From Acidocella aromatica (GTDB taxonomy: Bacteria > Pseudomonadota > Alphaproteobacteria > Acetobacterales > Acetobacteraceae), in assembly GCF_014201825.1 (NCBI RefSeq), contig NZ_JACHFJ010000003.1, forward strand, positions 276,244 to 340,243: 64,000 bases of DNA, in the 5' to 3' direction. The notes under the pieces were generated by a model, which saw nothing but the letters and a program-made list of their open reading frames with translations, was not told where the DNA came from and made no database searches. Below, one piece after another: positions 8,976 through 18,901 of this stretch. How positions within the stretch are numbered: the stretch's first letter is position 1; each line of letters starts with the position of its first letter. The position numbers were made by a program, and so were the translations under genes.

Positions 8976-9870
8976 GATTTTGCAGCCTCTGCACGGTGTG
9001 CCGGTCGTCATCACCGGGGCGGGGGGATGGCTGGGGCAGGCGGCGCTGGAGATGGCGCATCGGGCCGGAGCGGAGATCTATGCGTTTGGCAAGACGCCGC
9101 GCCTGTACCATTTGCGGGATGGTGCGCCTTTGGAGATCCATCCGCACTCATTGCTGGGCAGGTATGATGTGCCTAGTGCGATTGTGCTTCATTTCGCCTT
9201 CCTCACCCGCGAGCATGTGGGGGAGATGGCGGTGGAGGACTATATCGCCACCAATCGGGCGATCTCTGACATGGTGGAAAATTTTATCCGTCGCAACGGT
9301 GCGCGAGGAGTGTTCGTGCCATCCTCCGGTGCGGTCTATGCGCCACCGCCCAACCCGTATGGAGAGGGAAAGTTGGCGGATGAGGTACGCTTTGCCTCGC
9401 TCGGGCGCGAACTGGGGATTCCCACAGTGCTCACCCGTGTGTTCAATCTATCTGGCCCGTTCATAAACAAAGTGAACTCCTACGCGCTGGCCTGCATCAT
9501 CCGCGATATCCAGGCTCGCTGTCCGGTTGAGCTGCGGGCGGGGCATCCGGTTTGGCGCGGCTATGCGCATGTGGGGGATGTGCTGAATATCGCGCTTGGG
9601 CTGCTGCTGCGCGGGGAGTCGCCGCCAGTGTTCGACACGTGGGGCGAGCCCATCGAGCTTTCCGGCCTTACCATCCGCGCCGCGGCGCTGCTGGGCTGGC
9701 CTGAGGCGGAGGTTATTCGCCCCGCATGGCAAAACGGCGCCGCCGATCGTTATCTCGGCGGCGCCGTTCAGTATCTGGCCCATGCGAAATCGCTGGGTTT
9801 GGAACCTGCCAGCCTGGACCGGCAGATTCTCGAAACCGCAGATTACTTGGGCAGGTGCTTGGCGATATAG
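8968..9870 (+). CDS. NAD-dependent epimerase/reductase, last step of the deoxysugar pathway
   Basis: This 300-residue extended short-chain dehydrogenase has the Rossmann loop [15 protein letters not shown] at the N-terminus, a serine in [11 protein letters not shown] and a YGEGK catalytic Tyr/Lys pair. It overlaps rfbH by 8 bases and ends the operon. By position it should act on the CDP-4-keto-3,6-dideoxy sugar or its branched product. In yersiniose A synthesis the equivalent step is YerF reduction of the side-chain keto group; in the abequose, paratose and tyvelose pathways it would be a C4 reductase. The sequence does not discriminate between these. The 3' end overlaps the converging speE gene by 28 bases. 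Confidence 0.75.
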   Translation: MLEILQPLHGVPVVITGAGGWLGQAALEMAHRAGAEIYAFGKTPRLYHLRDGAPLEIHPHSLLGRYDVPSAIVLHFAFLTREHVGEMAVEDYIATNRAISDMVENFIRRNGARGVFVPSSGAVYAPPPNPYGEGKLADEVRFASLGRELGIPTVLTRVFNLSGPFINKVNSYALACIIRDIQARCPVELRAGHPVWRGYAHVGDVLNIALGLLLRGESPPVFDTWGEPIELSGLTIRAAALLGWPEAEVIRPAWQNGAADRYLGGAVQYLAHAKSLGLEPASLDRQILETADYLGRCLAI

Positions 9871-10700
9871 GGCGGCAGCCAGAAGCTCGCCACATGCACG
9901 TTCGGCGACCAGTATTCGCCGGTGATGCCAGCTTCCGCGGCGCGTGCGGCGATGGTCTCCACCGAATGCTGCGTCAGGCTGGCATCCTTGCCCGCCCAGC
10001 CCAGCGTCATGTAACCGCCGACATAGGTCGGCACCGCGGCGATGTAAGCCGTGACATGCGGGAAGAACTGCTTGCGGCGCAGCGAGGTCTCGTGCAGCTC
10101 GTCGGCCTGCATGAAGGGCACGCCGCACTGGTTCACGATCAGCCCCTGCGGGGTGAGGATGCGCGCCGCGTTCTTGTAGAACTCGTCGGTGAACAGCACT
10201 TCGCCCACGCCGATCGGGTCGGTGGAGTCGACGATGATGACGTCGAAGGAGGCATCCGGCGCCTTCTTCACATAGTCGATGCCATCGCCGACGATGACTT
10301 CGGCGCGCGGGTTGGTCCAGGCGTCGCCGCCGATGCCGGGGAGGAATTCCTTGGAGAGGCGGATCACCTCGCCGTCGATCTCCGCCATCACGGCGCGCTC
10401 AACGCCCTTGTGCATCAGCACATGCTTCAGCACGCCGCCATCGCCCGCGCCGATGATCAGCACGTTCTTGGCGTTGCCATGGGCCAGCAGCGGCACATGG
10501 GTGAGCATCTCCTGGTACACGAACTCATCGCGCTCGGTGATCTGCACCACGCCATCCAGCGTCAGCACGCGGCCATGGCTGTCGGTCTCGAACACGGCGA
10601 TGTCCTGGAACGGGCTCTGCACCCGGGCCAGCTGACGCACGAACTTAAAGCGCTGACCCCAATCCGGGTACAGCGTCTCGTTAAACCAGGTATCGGTCAT
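9843..10700 (-). CDS. speE: Spermidine synthase (polyamine aminopropyltransferase)
   Basis: The 285-residue enzyme transfers the aminopropyl group of decarboxylated S-adenosylmethionine to putrescine. It has the short N-terminal beta domain, the glycine-rich nucleotide-binding site IIGAGDGGVLKHVL, the acidic AEIDGEV segment, and the catalytic region DVIIVDSTDPIGVGEVLF. Length and motifs are those of ordinary bacterial SpeE. The start at 10700 is preceded by a GGGAG ribosome-binding sequence. speD lies 66 bases upstream on the same strand, with a hairpin between the two genes. The 3' end overlaps the converging deoxysugar gene. Confidence 0.96.
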   Translation of the reverse strand: MTDTWFNETLYPDWGQRFKFVRQLARVQSPFQDIAVFETDSHGRVLTLDGVVQITERDEFVYQEMLTHVPLLAHGNAKNVLIIGAGDGGVLKHVLMHKGVERAVMAEIDGEVIRLSKEFLPGIGGDAWTNPRAEVIVGDGIDYVKKAPDASFDVIIVDSTDPIGVGEVLFTDEFYKNAARILTPQGLIVNQCGVPFMQADELHETSLRRKQFFPHVTAYIAAVPTYVGGYMTLGWAGKDASLTQHSVETIAARAAEAGITGEYWSPNVHVASFWLPPYIAKHLPK

Positions 10701-10720
10701 GGAAGGCTCCCAAACAGAGA

Positions 10721-10746
10721 GGGGGCGTTGTTACGCCCCCTTTTTT
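10721..10746 (+). terminator. Hairpin with T-tract between speD and speE
   Basis: GGGGGCG (10721-10727) pairs with CGCCCCC (10734-10740) around a six-base loop and is followed by six T on the plus strand. The T-tract orientation would stop rightward transcription, for example read-through from the sugar operon into the antisense strand of speD. On the minus strand the stem lies between speD and speE without a T-tract and might only attenuate or stabilise the message. Confidence 0.5.
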
Positions 10747-10766
10747 AAAGCTCTCGCGTCTATCGC

Positions 10767-11222
10767 TTACGCGATGAGGCCGCGCTTCTGCTCGTTGATC
10801 TGGATGTGGCTCGGCGTGAACGCTTCCTTGAGGAAGGGGATCAGCTTGTACGGATCGCAGCAGCCGCACATGAACACATCCAGGGCCGCGAAGTTGCGCT
10901 CGGGCCAGGAGTGGATGGAGATGTGGCTCTCCGCCAGCACGACCACGCCGGACACGCCACCATTCGGGGTGAAGTGGTGGAAATGGTGATGCAGGATGGT
11001 GGCGCCGGCAGCGATCGCGCCGTCGCACAGCGTCTTGTCGATCAGCTCAGGGCTATCGAGATTGGAAGCACCCCACAGATCGATGATCAGGTGCATGCCG
11101 GCGTATTTCACGCCATCCTTCTCGACGTAGTAATCCTTCTGCGGCTCCGGGGAGACCGTGGACATCGCCTGGTTTTCGCTCGGAGTCTCCGAGACCATCC
11201 CCAGTCGGGCAAGTGCGTTCAT
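10767..11222 (-). CDS. speD: S-adenosylmethionine decarboxylase proenzyme
   Basis: The 151-residue proenzyme should self-cleave at E98-S99 in LAESHISIHSWPE to make the pyruvoyl cofactor, with H104 and the cysteine of MCGCCDP as the processing and catalytic residues. It makes the aminopropyl donor for SpeE. Compared with the smallest bacterial class it has an N-terminal extension of about 30 residues. ATG 11222 was chosen over a TTG five codons upstream because a strong GAGGGGG ribosome-binding site sits six bases before it. The leader just upstream contains G/C-run arms that can pair alternatively (listed separately). Confidence 0.95.
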   Translation of the reverse strand: MNALARLGMVSETPSENQAMSTVSPEPQKDYYVEKDGVKYAGMHLIIDLWGASNLDSPELIDKTLCDGAIAAGATILHHHFHHFTPNGGVSGVVVLAESHISIHSWPERNFAALDVFMCGCCDPYKLIPFLKEAFTPSHIQINEQKRGLIA

Positions 11223-11227
11223 TGCGA

Positions 11228-11319
11228 ACCCCCTCAACTAGTAGACAGCCTGTAGAACGCGGCACCTTACCGCGCCCCCCTGGGCCAATGAGGGGGGGCT
11301 TATGAGGCCATACCCCCCT
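11228..11319 (-). promoter_or_regulatory. Structured speD leader with competing hairpin arms
   Basis: Read on the minus strand, an AGGGGGG arm (11319-11313), a CCCCCCC-U arm (11298-11291), a second AGGGGGG arm (11281-11275), a small CGCGG/CCGCG hairpin (11274-11258) and the GAGGGGG ribosome-binding site (11235-11229) follow one another. The C-run arm can pair with either G-run arm or with the ribosome-binding site, so these structures exclude each other. This looks like an attenuation or translational switch, but a promoter could also start inside the element and remove the first arm. No known riboswitch class was recognised. Confidence 0.4.
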
Positions 11320-11338
11320 GGATGCAAGTGATATTTTT

Positions 11339-11379
11339 ACTCCCGGCCATGATTTTTTGCTGCCCTGGCCGGGAGTTTT
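11339..11379 (+). terminator. 11-bp stem downstream of gcvP, T-tract on plus strand
   Basis: ACTCCCGGCCA (11339-11349) pairs perfectly with TGGCCGGGAGT (11366-11376), followed by TTTT on the plus strand. It lies between the gcvP stop and speD, both on the minus strand, where the same stem could end or stabilise the gcv message although no minus-strand U-tract follows. Confidence 0.5.
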
Positions 11380-11388
11380 CTCATGCCG

Positions 11389-14255
<2,867 letters not shown>

Positions 14256-14259
<4 letters not shown>

Positions 14260-14636
14260 GCCAGCGTGCTCAGATATTCGTCATAGGCGGCGCGATCCAT
14301 GAGGCTGGATACGGAGGCCGGGTCCTCGAGGCGCAGCTTGAAGAACCAGCCATCGCCCTCGGCGCCGCTGTTCACCAAAGCCGGCTCGTCCACGATCGCC
14401 TGGTTCACCTCGGCCACCGTGCCCGCCAGCGGGGCGTACACGTCCGAGGCGGCCTTCACGCTCTCCACCACGGCGCAAGCCTCGCCCGAGGCGACATTGC
14501 GGCCAGCGTCCGGCAGCTCGACGAACACGATATCGCCAAGCGCCTGCTGCGCATGGTCGGTGATGCCGATGGTGGCGAGACCGTCAGCGCCGACGGAAAC
14601 CCATTCGTGATCCTTGGAGAAATAAATCTGGGACAT
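14256..14636 (-). CDS. gcvH: Glycine cleavage system H protein
   Basis: The 126-residue lipoyl carrier shuttles the aminomethyl group between P- and T-proteins. The lipoyl attachment lysine is K61 in [14 protein letters not shown], and the C-terminal [10 protein letters not shown] segment is conserved in the family. It lies 18 bases after gcvT and overlaps gcvP by 4 bases. A GGAGCC sequence precedes the ATG at 14636. Confidence 0.97.
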
Positions 14637-14654
14637 GTGAAGAGGCTCCTTAAT

Positions 14655-15716
14655 TCAGCGAACGTAGTTATGGGGAACGAAAGGAAGGGCGACGACGCTG
14701 CCGGGCAGCGGCTTGTCGCGCACGATGAGGTCGATCGCCGTACCGGGGGTGGCGAAGTCCGCGCGGACGTAGCCGAGCGCGATGGGGGCGTTCAGCGTGG
14801 GGGAGAACACGCCGGAGGTGACTTCACCCACGCGCTCAGCGCCGACGCGGATTTCGGCATGGGCGCGGGCGGGGGCGCGGCCTTCGAGCCGGATGCCAAC
14901 CAGCTTCTCCGCCGTGCCGTTGGCCAGCGCGGCGTTCACCGGGCCAGCGCCCAGAAAATCGGCGGCGGCGAGGCGCTTCTTGGAGAGGGCGAAATTCAGC
15001 CCGGCGGCGACGGGGGTGATGGTCTCGCCGATATCATTGCCATAGAGCGGAAGCCCGGCCTCCAGGCGCAGCGAATCGCGGGCCCCCAAGCCAGCGGGTA
15101 CCGCGCCGCGCGCGAGCAGGATTTCGGCCAGATGCTCGCCTGCATCGCCGGGGCAGCCGATCTCGAACCCATCCTCGCCGGTATAGCCGGAGCGGGTGAC
15201 GACGCAGGGGATGCCCTCGATGGTCAACTCAGCCGCGTCCATGAATTTCAGCGCGGCACCCTCGGGCAGCAGGGTGACGGCCTTGGGGCCTTGCAGGGCG
15301 AGCAGGGCGCGCTCGAAATGGGTGACCACCTCCACGCCCTGGGCCTGGATATGCGCCACGTCCACCTGCTTGCGCCCGGCATTCAGCACCGCCTGCAGAC
15401 GGGTGCCGAGATTGGCCACCATCAGGTCATCGATGATCCCGCCTGCCTCATTAAGCAGCAGGGTATAACGCTGGCGGCCCGCTTTCAGCCCGGTGATGTC
15501 GCCCGGCACCAGACGCTCGAATGCGCGGGCATCGGCGATCTCCACCTGGCCCATGTGCGAAACGTCGAACAGTGCGGCGCCGGTGCGGCAGGCGTTATGC
15601 TCGGCGATGATGCCCGCATATTGCAGCGGCATCTCGTAACCGGCGAACTCGACCATGCGCGCGCCAAGGCGGCGGTGCAGCCCGTCCAAAGGTGTTTTAA
15701 GCAAGCGAACCCCCAT
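14655..15716 (-). CDS. gcvT: Aminomethyltransferase, T-protein of glycine cleavage
   Basis: The 353-residue tetrahydrofolate-dependent enzyme releases ammonia and makes methylene-THF. It shows LKTPLDGLHRRLGARMVEFAGYEMPLQ at the N-terminus (quoted here only in its outline: the start of the folate-binding fold), FDVSHMGQVEI, and SGYTGEDGFEI. The open frame extends far upstream to 16061, but that part reads through the riboswitch and has no protein similarity. ATG 15716 lies eight bases after a GGGAG ribosome-binding site that forms part of a hairpin. It is the first gene of the gcvTHP operon. Confidence 0.96.
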   Translation of the reverse strand: MGVRLLKTPLDGLHRRLGARMVEFAGYEMPLQYAGIIAEHNACRTGAALFDVSHMGQVEIADARAFERLVPGDITGLKAGRQRYTLLLNEAGGIIDDLMVANLGTRLQAVLNAGRKQVDVAHIQAQGVEVVTHFERALLALQGPKAVTLLPEGAALKFMDAAELTIEGIPCVVTRSGYTGEDGFEIGCPGDAGEHLAEILLARGAVPAGLGARDSLRLEAGLPLYGNDIGETITPVAAGLNFALSKKRLAAADFLGAGPVNAALANGTAEKLVGIRLEGRAPARAHAEIRVGAERVGEVTSGVFSPTLNAPIALGYVRADFATPGTAIDLIVRDKPLPGSVVALPFVPHNYVR

Positions 15717-15720
15717 AAGA

Positions 15721-15742
15721 TCAGCTCCCGGCTTAAAGCGCC
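15721..15742 (-). promoter_or_regulatory. Hairpin overlapping the gcvT ribosome-binding site
   Basis: On the minus strand TTCCGGC and GCCGGGA can form a seven-pair stem (one U-G pair) with a short GCTTTAA-type loop. The 3' arm contains the GGGAG ribosome-binding site of gcvT. Directly downstream of the glycine aptamers, this is the likely expression platform, acting on translation initiation. Confidence 0.55.
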
Positions 15743-15752
15743 GGAAAGTTCT

Positions 15753-15958
15753 GACCCCCCTCTGTCTGTGGACCTGAGAGATTCGGGCTTGTCCGGCCCT
15801 TGACCCCGTCGGTGCGGTGGCGCGGCCACCGGCTTTCCAGAGTGCCCCTTTTACAAGCCGCAGCCCTTTGTGCCTGAGCGGTTCCGGGGGCCGGTTGCGC
15901 CTTCGGCGGCGAGGGGGTAATTCCCGCGCTCTCTCCTGCGTCCGAATAAGGACGGGCT
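15753..15958 (-). ncRNA. Tandem glycine riboswitch of the gcvTHP operon
   Basis: On the minus strand two glycine aptamers follow each other. The first (about 15945-15860) shows GCAGGAGAGAGCGCGGG, the CGCCGAAGG-GCAA core and GCUCAGGCACAAAGG. The second (about 15858-15757) shows GCACUCUGGAAAG, a variable stem, and AUCUCUCAGGUCCACAGACAG before a G-run. These are the conserved gcvT-motif elements. Glycine binding normally turns on glycine cleavage genes, which fits the gene 36 bases downstream. Boundaries are estimated by eye. Confidence 0.9.
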
Positions 15959-16032
15959 CCTTTTGCCCCAGGGCACGGGTTTTGCAAAGCTGTTTCTTTA
16001 TCGCGCGGTAAAAACAAGGATTTAACGGCCTT

Positions 16033-16815
16033 ATGTCAGAAACGCCCAAGCCCGCCCCCACGCTGGTGGTCGAGGATATTCACAAGAGTTTCGGCAATGT
16101 GGAGGTGCTCAAGGGCGTGTCGCTGACTGCCTATGAGCATGACGTGATCGCGATCCTCGGCTCCTCGGGCTCGGGCAAGAGCACCTTCCTGCGCTGCATC
16201 AACCTGCTGGAGATGCCGGATCAGGGGCGCGTGTCCATCCGGGGCGAGCTGATCGAGATGAAGGACGGCAAGAACCGCGCCGCCGCCAACCCCAGGCAGA
16301 TCGAGCGGCTGCGCACCCGGCTCTCCATGGTGTTCCAGCAGTTTAACCTCTGGGCACATATGACCGTGCTGCAGAACGTGATCGAGGCGCCGGTGCATGT
16401 GCTGAAGCTGGACAAGAAAACAGCCATCGCCCGCGCAGAGGCGATGTTGGAGAAGGTCGGGCTCTCGAACAAGCTGGACGCCTACCCGGCCCAGCTCTCC
16501 GGTGGGCAGCAGCAGCGCGTGGCCATCGCCCGCGCCTTGGCCATGGAGCCGGATGTGCTGCTGTTCGACGAGCCGACATCGGCCCTGGACCCGGAATTGG
16601 TCGGGGAGGTGCTGAAGGTGATGCGCGACCTGGCCAATGAGGGGCGCACCATGCTTGTCGTCACGCATGAGATGGGCTTCGCCCGCGAGGTGGCCGACCG
16701 CGTGATGTTCCTGCACCAAGGGCGAGTGGAGGAGGAAGGCACGCCGGAGGAGATGTTCACCAACCCCAAATCCGAGCGGTTCCGGCAGTTCCTCTCCAGC
16801 GCAAGGCGCCACTGA
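16033..16815 (+). CDS. Amino-acid-type ABC transporter ATPase (HisP/GlnQ-like), orphan
   Basis: The 260-residue ATPase has Walker [10 protein letters not shown], the Q-loop region [12 protein letters not shown], signature [15 protein letters not shown], Walker [15 protein letters not shown] and the H-loop VVTHEM. The insertion of [20 protein letters not shown] sequence after the Walker A strand and the [11 protein letters not shown] ending are typical of polar amino-acid uptake ATPases (HisP, ArgP, OccP). No permease or binding-protein gene is adjacent, so its partners must be encoded elsewhere. It is transcribed divergently from the gcv operon. Confidence 0.88.
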   Translation: MSETPKPAPTLVVEDIHKSFGNVEVLKGVSLTAYEHDVIAILGSSGSGKSTFLRCINLLEMPDQGRVSIRGELIEMKDGKNRAAANPRQIERLRTRLSMVFQQFNLWAHMTVLQNVIEAPVHVLKLDKKTAIARAEAMLEKVGLSNKLDAYPAQLSGGQQQRVAIARALAMEPDVLLFDEPTSALDPELVGEVLKVMRDLANEGRTMLVVTHEMGFAREVADRVMFLHQGRVEEEGTPEEMFTNPKSERFRQFLSSARRH

Positions 16816-16906
16816 CCGGCGTTGCGTAACAAACAAGTTGTGGCGGCCACGGGGTGATCCCTATCTAGGTGGCCAAACCGATTGATCAGGCGATTTGAGA
16901 CACGGC

Positions 16907-17791
16907 ATGGCAGACGACCCGTATAAGGTTCTTGGCGTAAAGAAAGATGCGGCGGCGGATGAGATCCGCTCCGCCTACCGCAAGCTGGCGAAGAAGTACC
17001 ACCCCGACCTCAACCCCGGCGACAAGGCGGCGGAGGAGAAGTTCAAGGCGGTATCGCTGGCCAATGACATTCTCTCCGACCCGGAAAAGCGCGGCCGCTA
17101 CGACCGTGGCGAGATCGACGCCGCGGGCGCCGAGCGCGCGCCCCAGGGCAACTGGCGCAATTACGCCGGTGCTGGCGCGGGGGCGGGGCCGGGCGGCTTC
17201 GGCGGGTTCGAGGATATCTTCTCGAATATCTTCGAGCAGCGCGCCCATGGTCCAGCCCGGGGGCAGGATGATCGCTATTCGGTGAAGGCCGGGTTCCTGG
17301 AGGCGGTGAATGGCGGCACCAAGCGCATTACCTTGCCCGACGGCCAAAGCCTGGATGTGAAGATCCCGCCCGGCACCACGGAGGGCGACGTGCTGCGCCT
17401 GCGCGGGCGCGGCCAGCCCGGGCGCGGTGGCGGCCCGGCCGGTGATGCGCTGATCGAGATCCACGTCACCCCGCACAAGCTGTTCCGGCGCGAGGGGCGC
17501 AACATCCACCTGGAGCTGCCGATCTCGCTGAAGGAGGCGGTGCTGGGGGGCAAGGTGACCGTGCCGACCCCGGCGGGTGATGTGGTGATGACCGTGAAGC
17601 CCCATACCGAGAGCGGCACCGAACTGCGCCTGCGTGGGCGCGGCGTGCCAGCCCATGGCCACCACCATGCCGGTGACCTGCACGTGAAGCTGCGCATTGT
17701 GGTCGGCCCGGCGGATGCGGCGCTGGAAGAGTTTCTCAAGGGCTGGGACCAGCCCAGCTTCGACCCCCGGGCTGGTCTCGGCGCTTACTGA
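16907..17791 (+). CDS. DnaJ-like co-chaperone (CbpA type, no zinc finger)
   Basis: The 294-residue protein has an N-terminal J domain ([12 protein letters not shown], with the HPD tripeptide in [17 protein letters not shown]), a short G/F-rich linker ([18 protein letters not shown]) and a DnaJ C-terminal substrate-binding domain ([19 protein letters not shown]). The cysteine-rich zinc-finger repeats of true DnaJ are missing, so CbpA-like is the better label. It would stimulate DnaK ATPase. ATG 16907 places the J domain right at the N-terminus. Its last 7 bases overlap the converging HlyD-type gene. Confidence 0.9.
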   Translation: MADDPYKVLGVKKDAAADEIRSAYRKLAKKYHPDLNPGDKAAEEKFKAVSLANDILSDPEKRGRYDRGEIDAAGAERAPQGNWRNYAGAGAGAGPGGFGGFEDIFSNIFEQRAHGPARGQDDRYSVKAGFLEAVNGGTKRITLPDGQSLDVKIPPGTTEGDVLRLRGRGQPGRGGGPAGDALIEIHVTPHKLFRREGRNIHLELPISLKEAVLGGKVTVPTPAGDVVMTVKPHTESGTELRLRGRGVPAHGHHHAGDLHVKLRIVVGPADAALEEFLKGWDQPSFDPRAGLGAY

Positions 17792-18678
17792 GGCTTCTGG
17801 TCCTTATCCGTGTCGCGCGGGGTGATGGAGACGGTGCAGGTCATGCCCGCCACCAGCCGCACCCCGTCCGGCACATGATCCAGTTCGACGCGCACGGGAA
17901 TACGTGCGGCCAGGCGCACCCAGGTGAAGGTCGGGTTCACGTCGGCGAGCAGGGTGGGGGCGGTTCTGCGCTCCACGTCGGCAATGCCCGCCGCGATGCC
18001 GCTGACATGGCCGGTAATGGCCGGGCCGCCTTGCATCAGGGTGATCTTCGCCGCGTCGCCGGGGGCGATGCCGCGCATTTTGGTTTCTTCCAGATAGGCA
18101 TCGACATAGAGCGAATCGCTATCCACGATCGCCAGCACGGGCGCGCCGGCGGTCACGTAGTCGCCCGGTTGCATGGAGAAATTGGTGATCATCCCGTTCA
18201 CCGTGGCGTACACGGTGCTGCGGTGTAGGTTCAGCTGGGCCACGCCAAGATTCGCCAGCGCCTGATTGTACTCGGCCTCGGCCTCCTGGGCGGCGGCGCT
18301 CACCTGGTCGCGGTTAAGGCCGGAGGTGGCGCTGGACGAGGCGGCGGCATAGCGGGCCGCCGTGCTTTTGGCGTCCTCCATGGCGGCATGGGTGCGGGCC
18401 ACAGCCGCCTGGGCCTGCTGTAGCGCCAGGGTGAAGCGCACCGGGTCGATCTGGAACAGCTTGTCGCCCACATGCACCACCTGGTTGTCATGCACGAAGA
18501 CCTGCACCACCGGGCCGGTCACGTCCGGCGCCAGGGAGATGATGTCGGCGCGCACGCGGCCATCGCGGGTCCAGGGGGCCTCCATGTAGTAGTTCCAGAG
18601 TTGCCAGCCCACGACAGCGGCCACAGCCAGGACCAGGAGCGTGGTGAGGAAGCGAAGCGTGAAGGATGCGGGGGTCAT
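17785..18678 (-). CDS. HlyD-family periplasmic adaptor of efflux pump (AaeA-like)
   Basis: The 297-residue membrane fusion protein has one N-terminal transmembrane helix (RFLTTLLVLAVAAVVGW), a biotinyl-lipoyl-like segment (VRADIISLAPDVTGPVVQVFV), a short coiled-coil hairpin (QQAQAAVARTHAAMEDAKS region) and a beta-barrel domain. The short hairpin and the partner genes (FUSC and DUF1656) match the AaeA/EmrA-like adaptors of aromatic acid efflux pumps. It is the last of three minus-strand genes, 16 bases after the DUF1656 gene. Confidence 0.88.
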   Translation of the reverse strand: MTPASFTLRFLTTLLVLAVAAVVGWQLWNYYMEAPWTRDGRVRADIISLAPDVTGPVVQVFVHDNQVVHVGDKLFQIDPVRFTLALQQAQAAVARTHAAMEDAKSTAARYAAASSSATSGLNRDQVSAAAQEAEAEYNQALANLGVAQLNLHRSTVYATVNGMITNFSMQPGDYVTAGAPVLAIVDSDSLYVDAYLEETKMRGIAPGDAAKITLMQGGPAITGHVSGIAAGIADVERRTAPTLLADVNPTFTWVRLAARIPVRVELDHVPDGVRLVAGMTCTVSITPRDTDKDQKPQ

Positions 18679-18694
18679 GGGGCTCCGGTGGGAT

Positions 18695-18901
18695 TCAAAA
18701 GACGTGGTTCATCACCTGGCTTACCAGCCCGGTGAGGATGACGAGGATTGAGAAGTCGAACAGCGGCCTGTGCCATACATAGCGGTACAGGCCGTAGGCG
18801 GCGAGCACGCGGTGAATCACCGTGCCGATGAGCTGGGCGATGACCACCCAGACCAGCAGCGGCGGCAGGAACACGCCAAACAGGTCGATTTCACCGATCA
18901 T
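18695..18901 (-). CDS. DUF1656 small membrane protein (AaeX-like)
   Basis: The 68-residue protein has two transmembrane helices and begins MIGEIDLFGVFLPPLLVWVV, the signature start of DUF1656/AaeX proteins. It sits between the FUSC permease (4-base overlap) and the HlyD adaptor, the usual position for this family. Its role in the pump is not established. Confidence 0.9.
   Translation of the reverse strand: MIGEIDLFGVFLPPLLVWVVIAQLIGTVIHRVLAAYGLYRYVWHRPLFDFSILVILTGLVSQVMNHVF

Noticed and set aside
15717..16061. 115-residue N-terminal extension of gcvT
   Set aside because: This DNA encodes the glycine riboswitch; the conserved GcvT starts at 15716.
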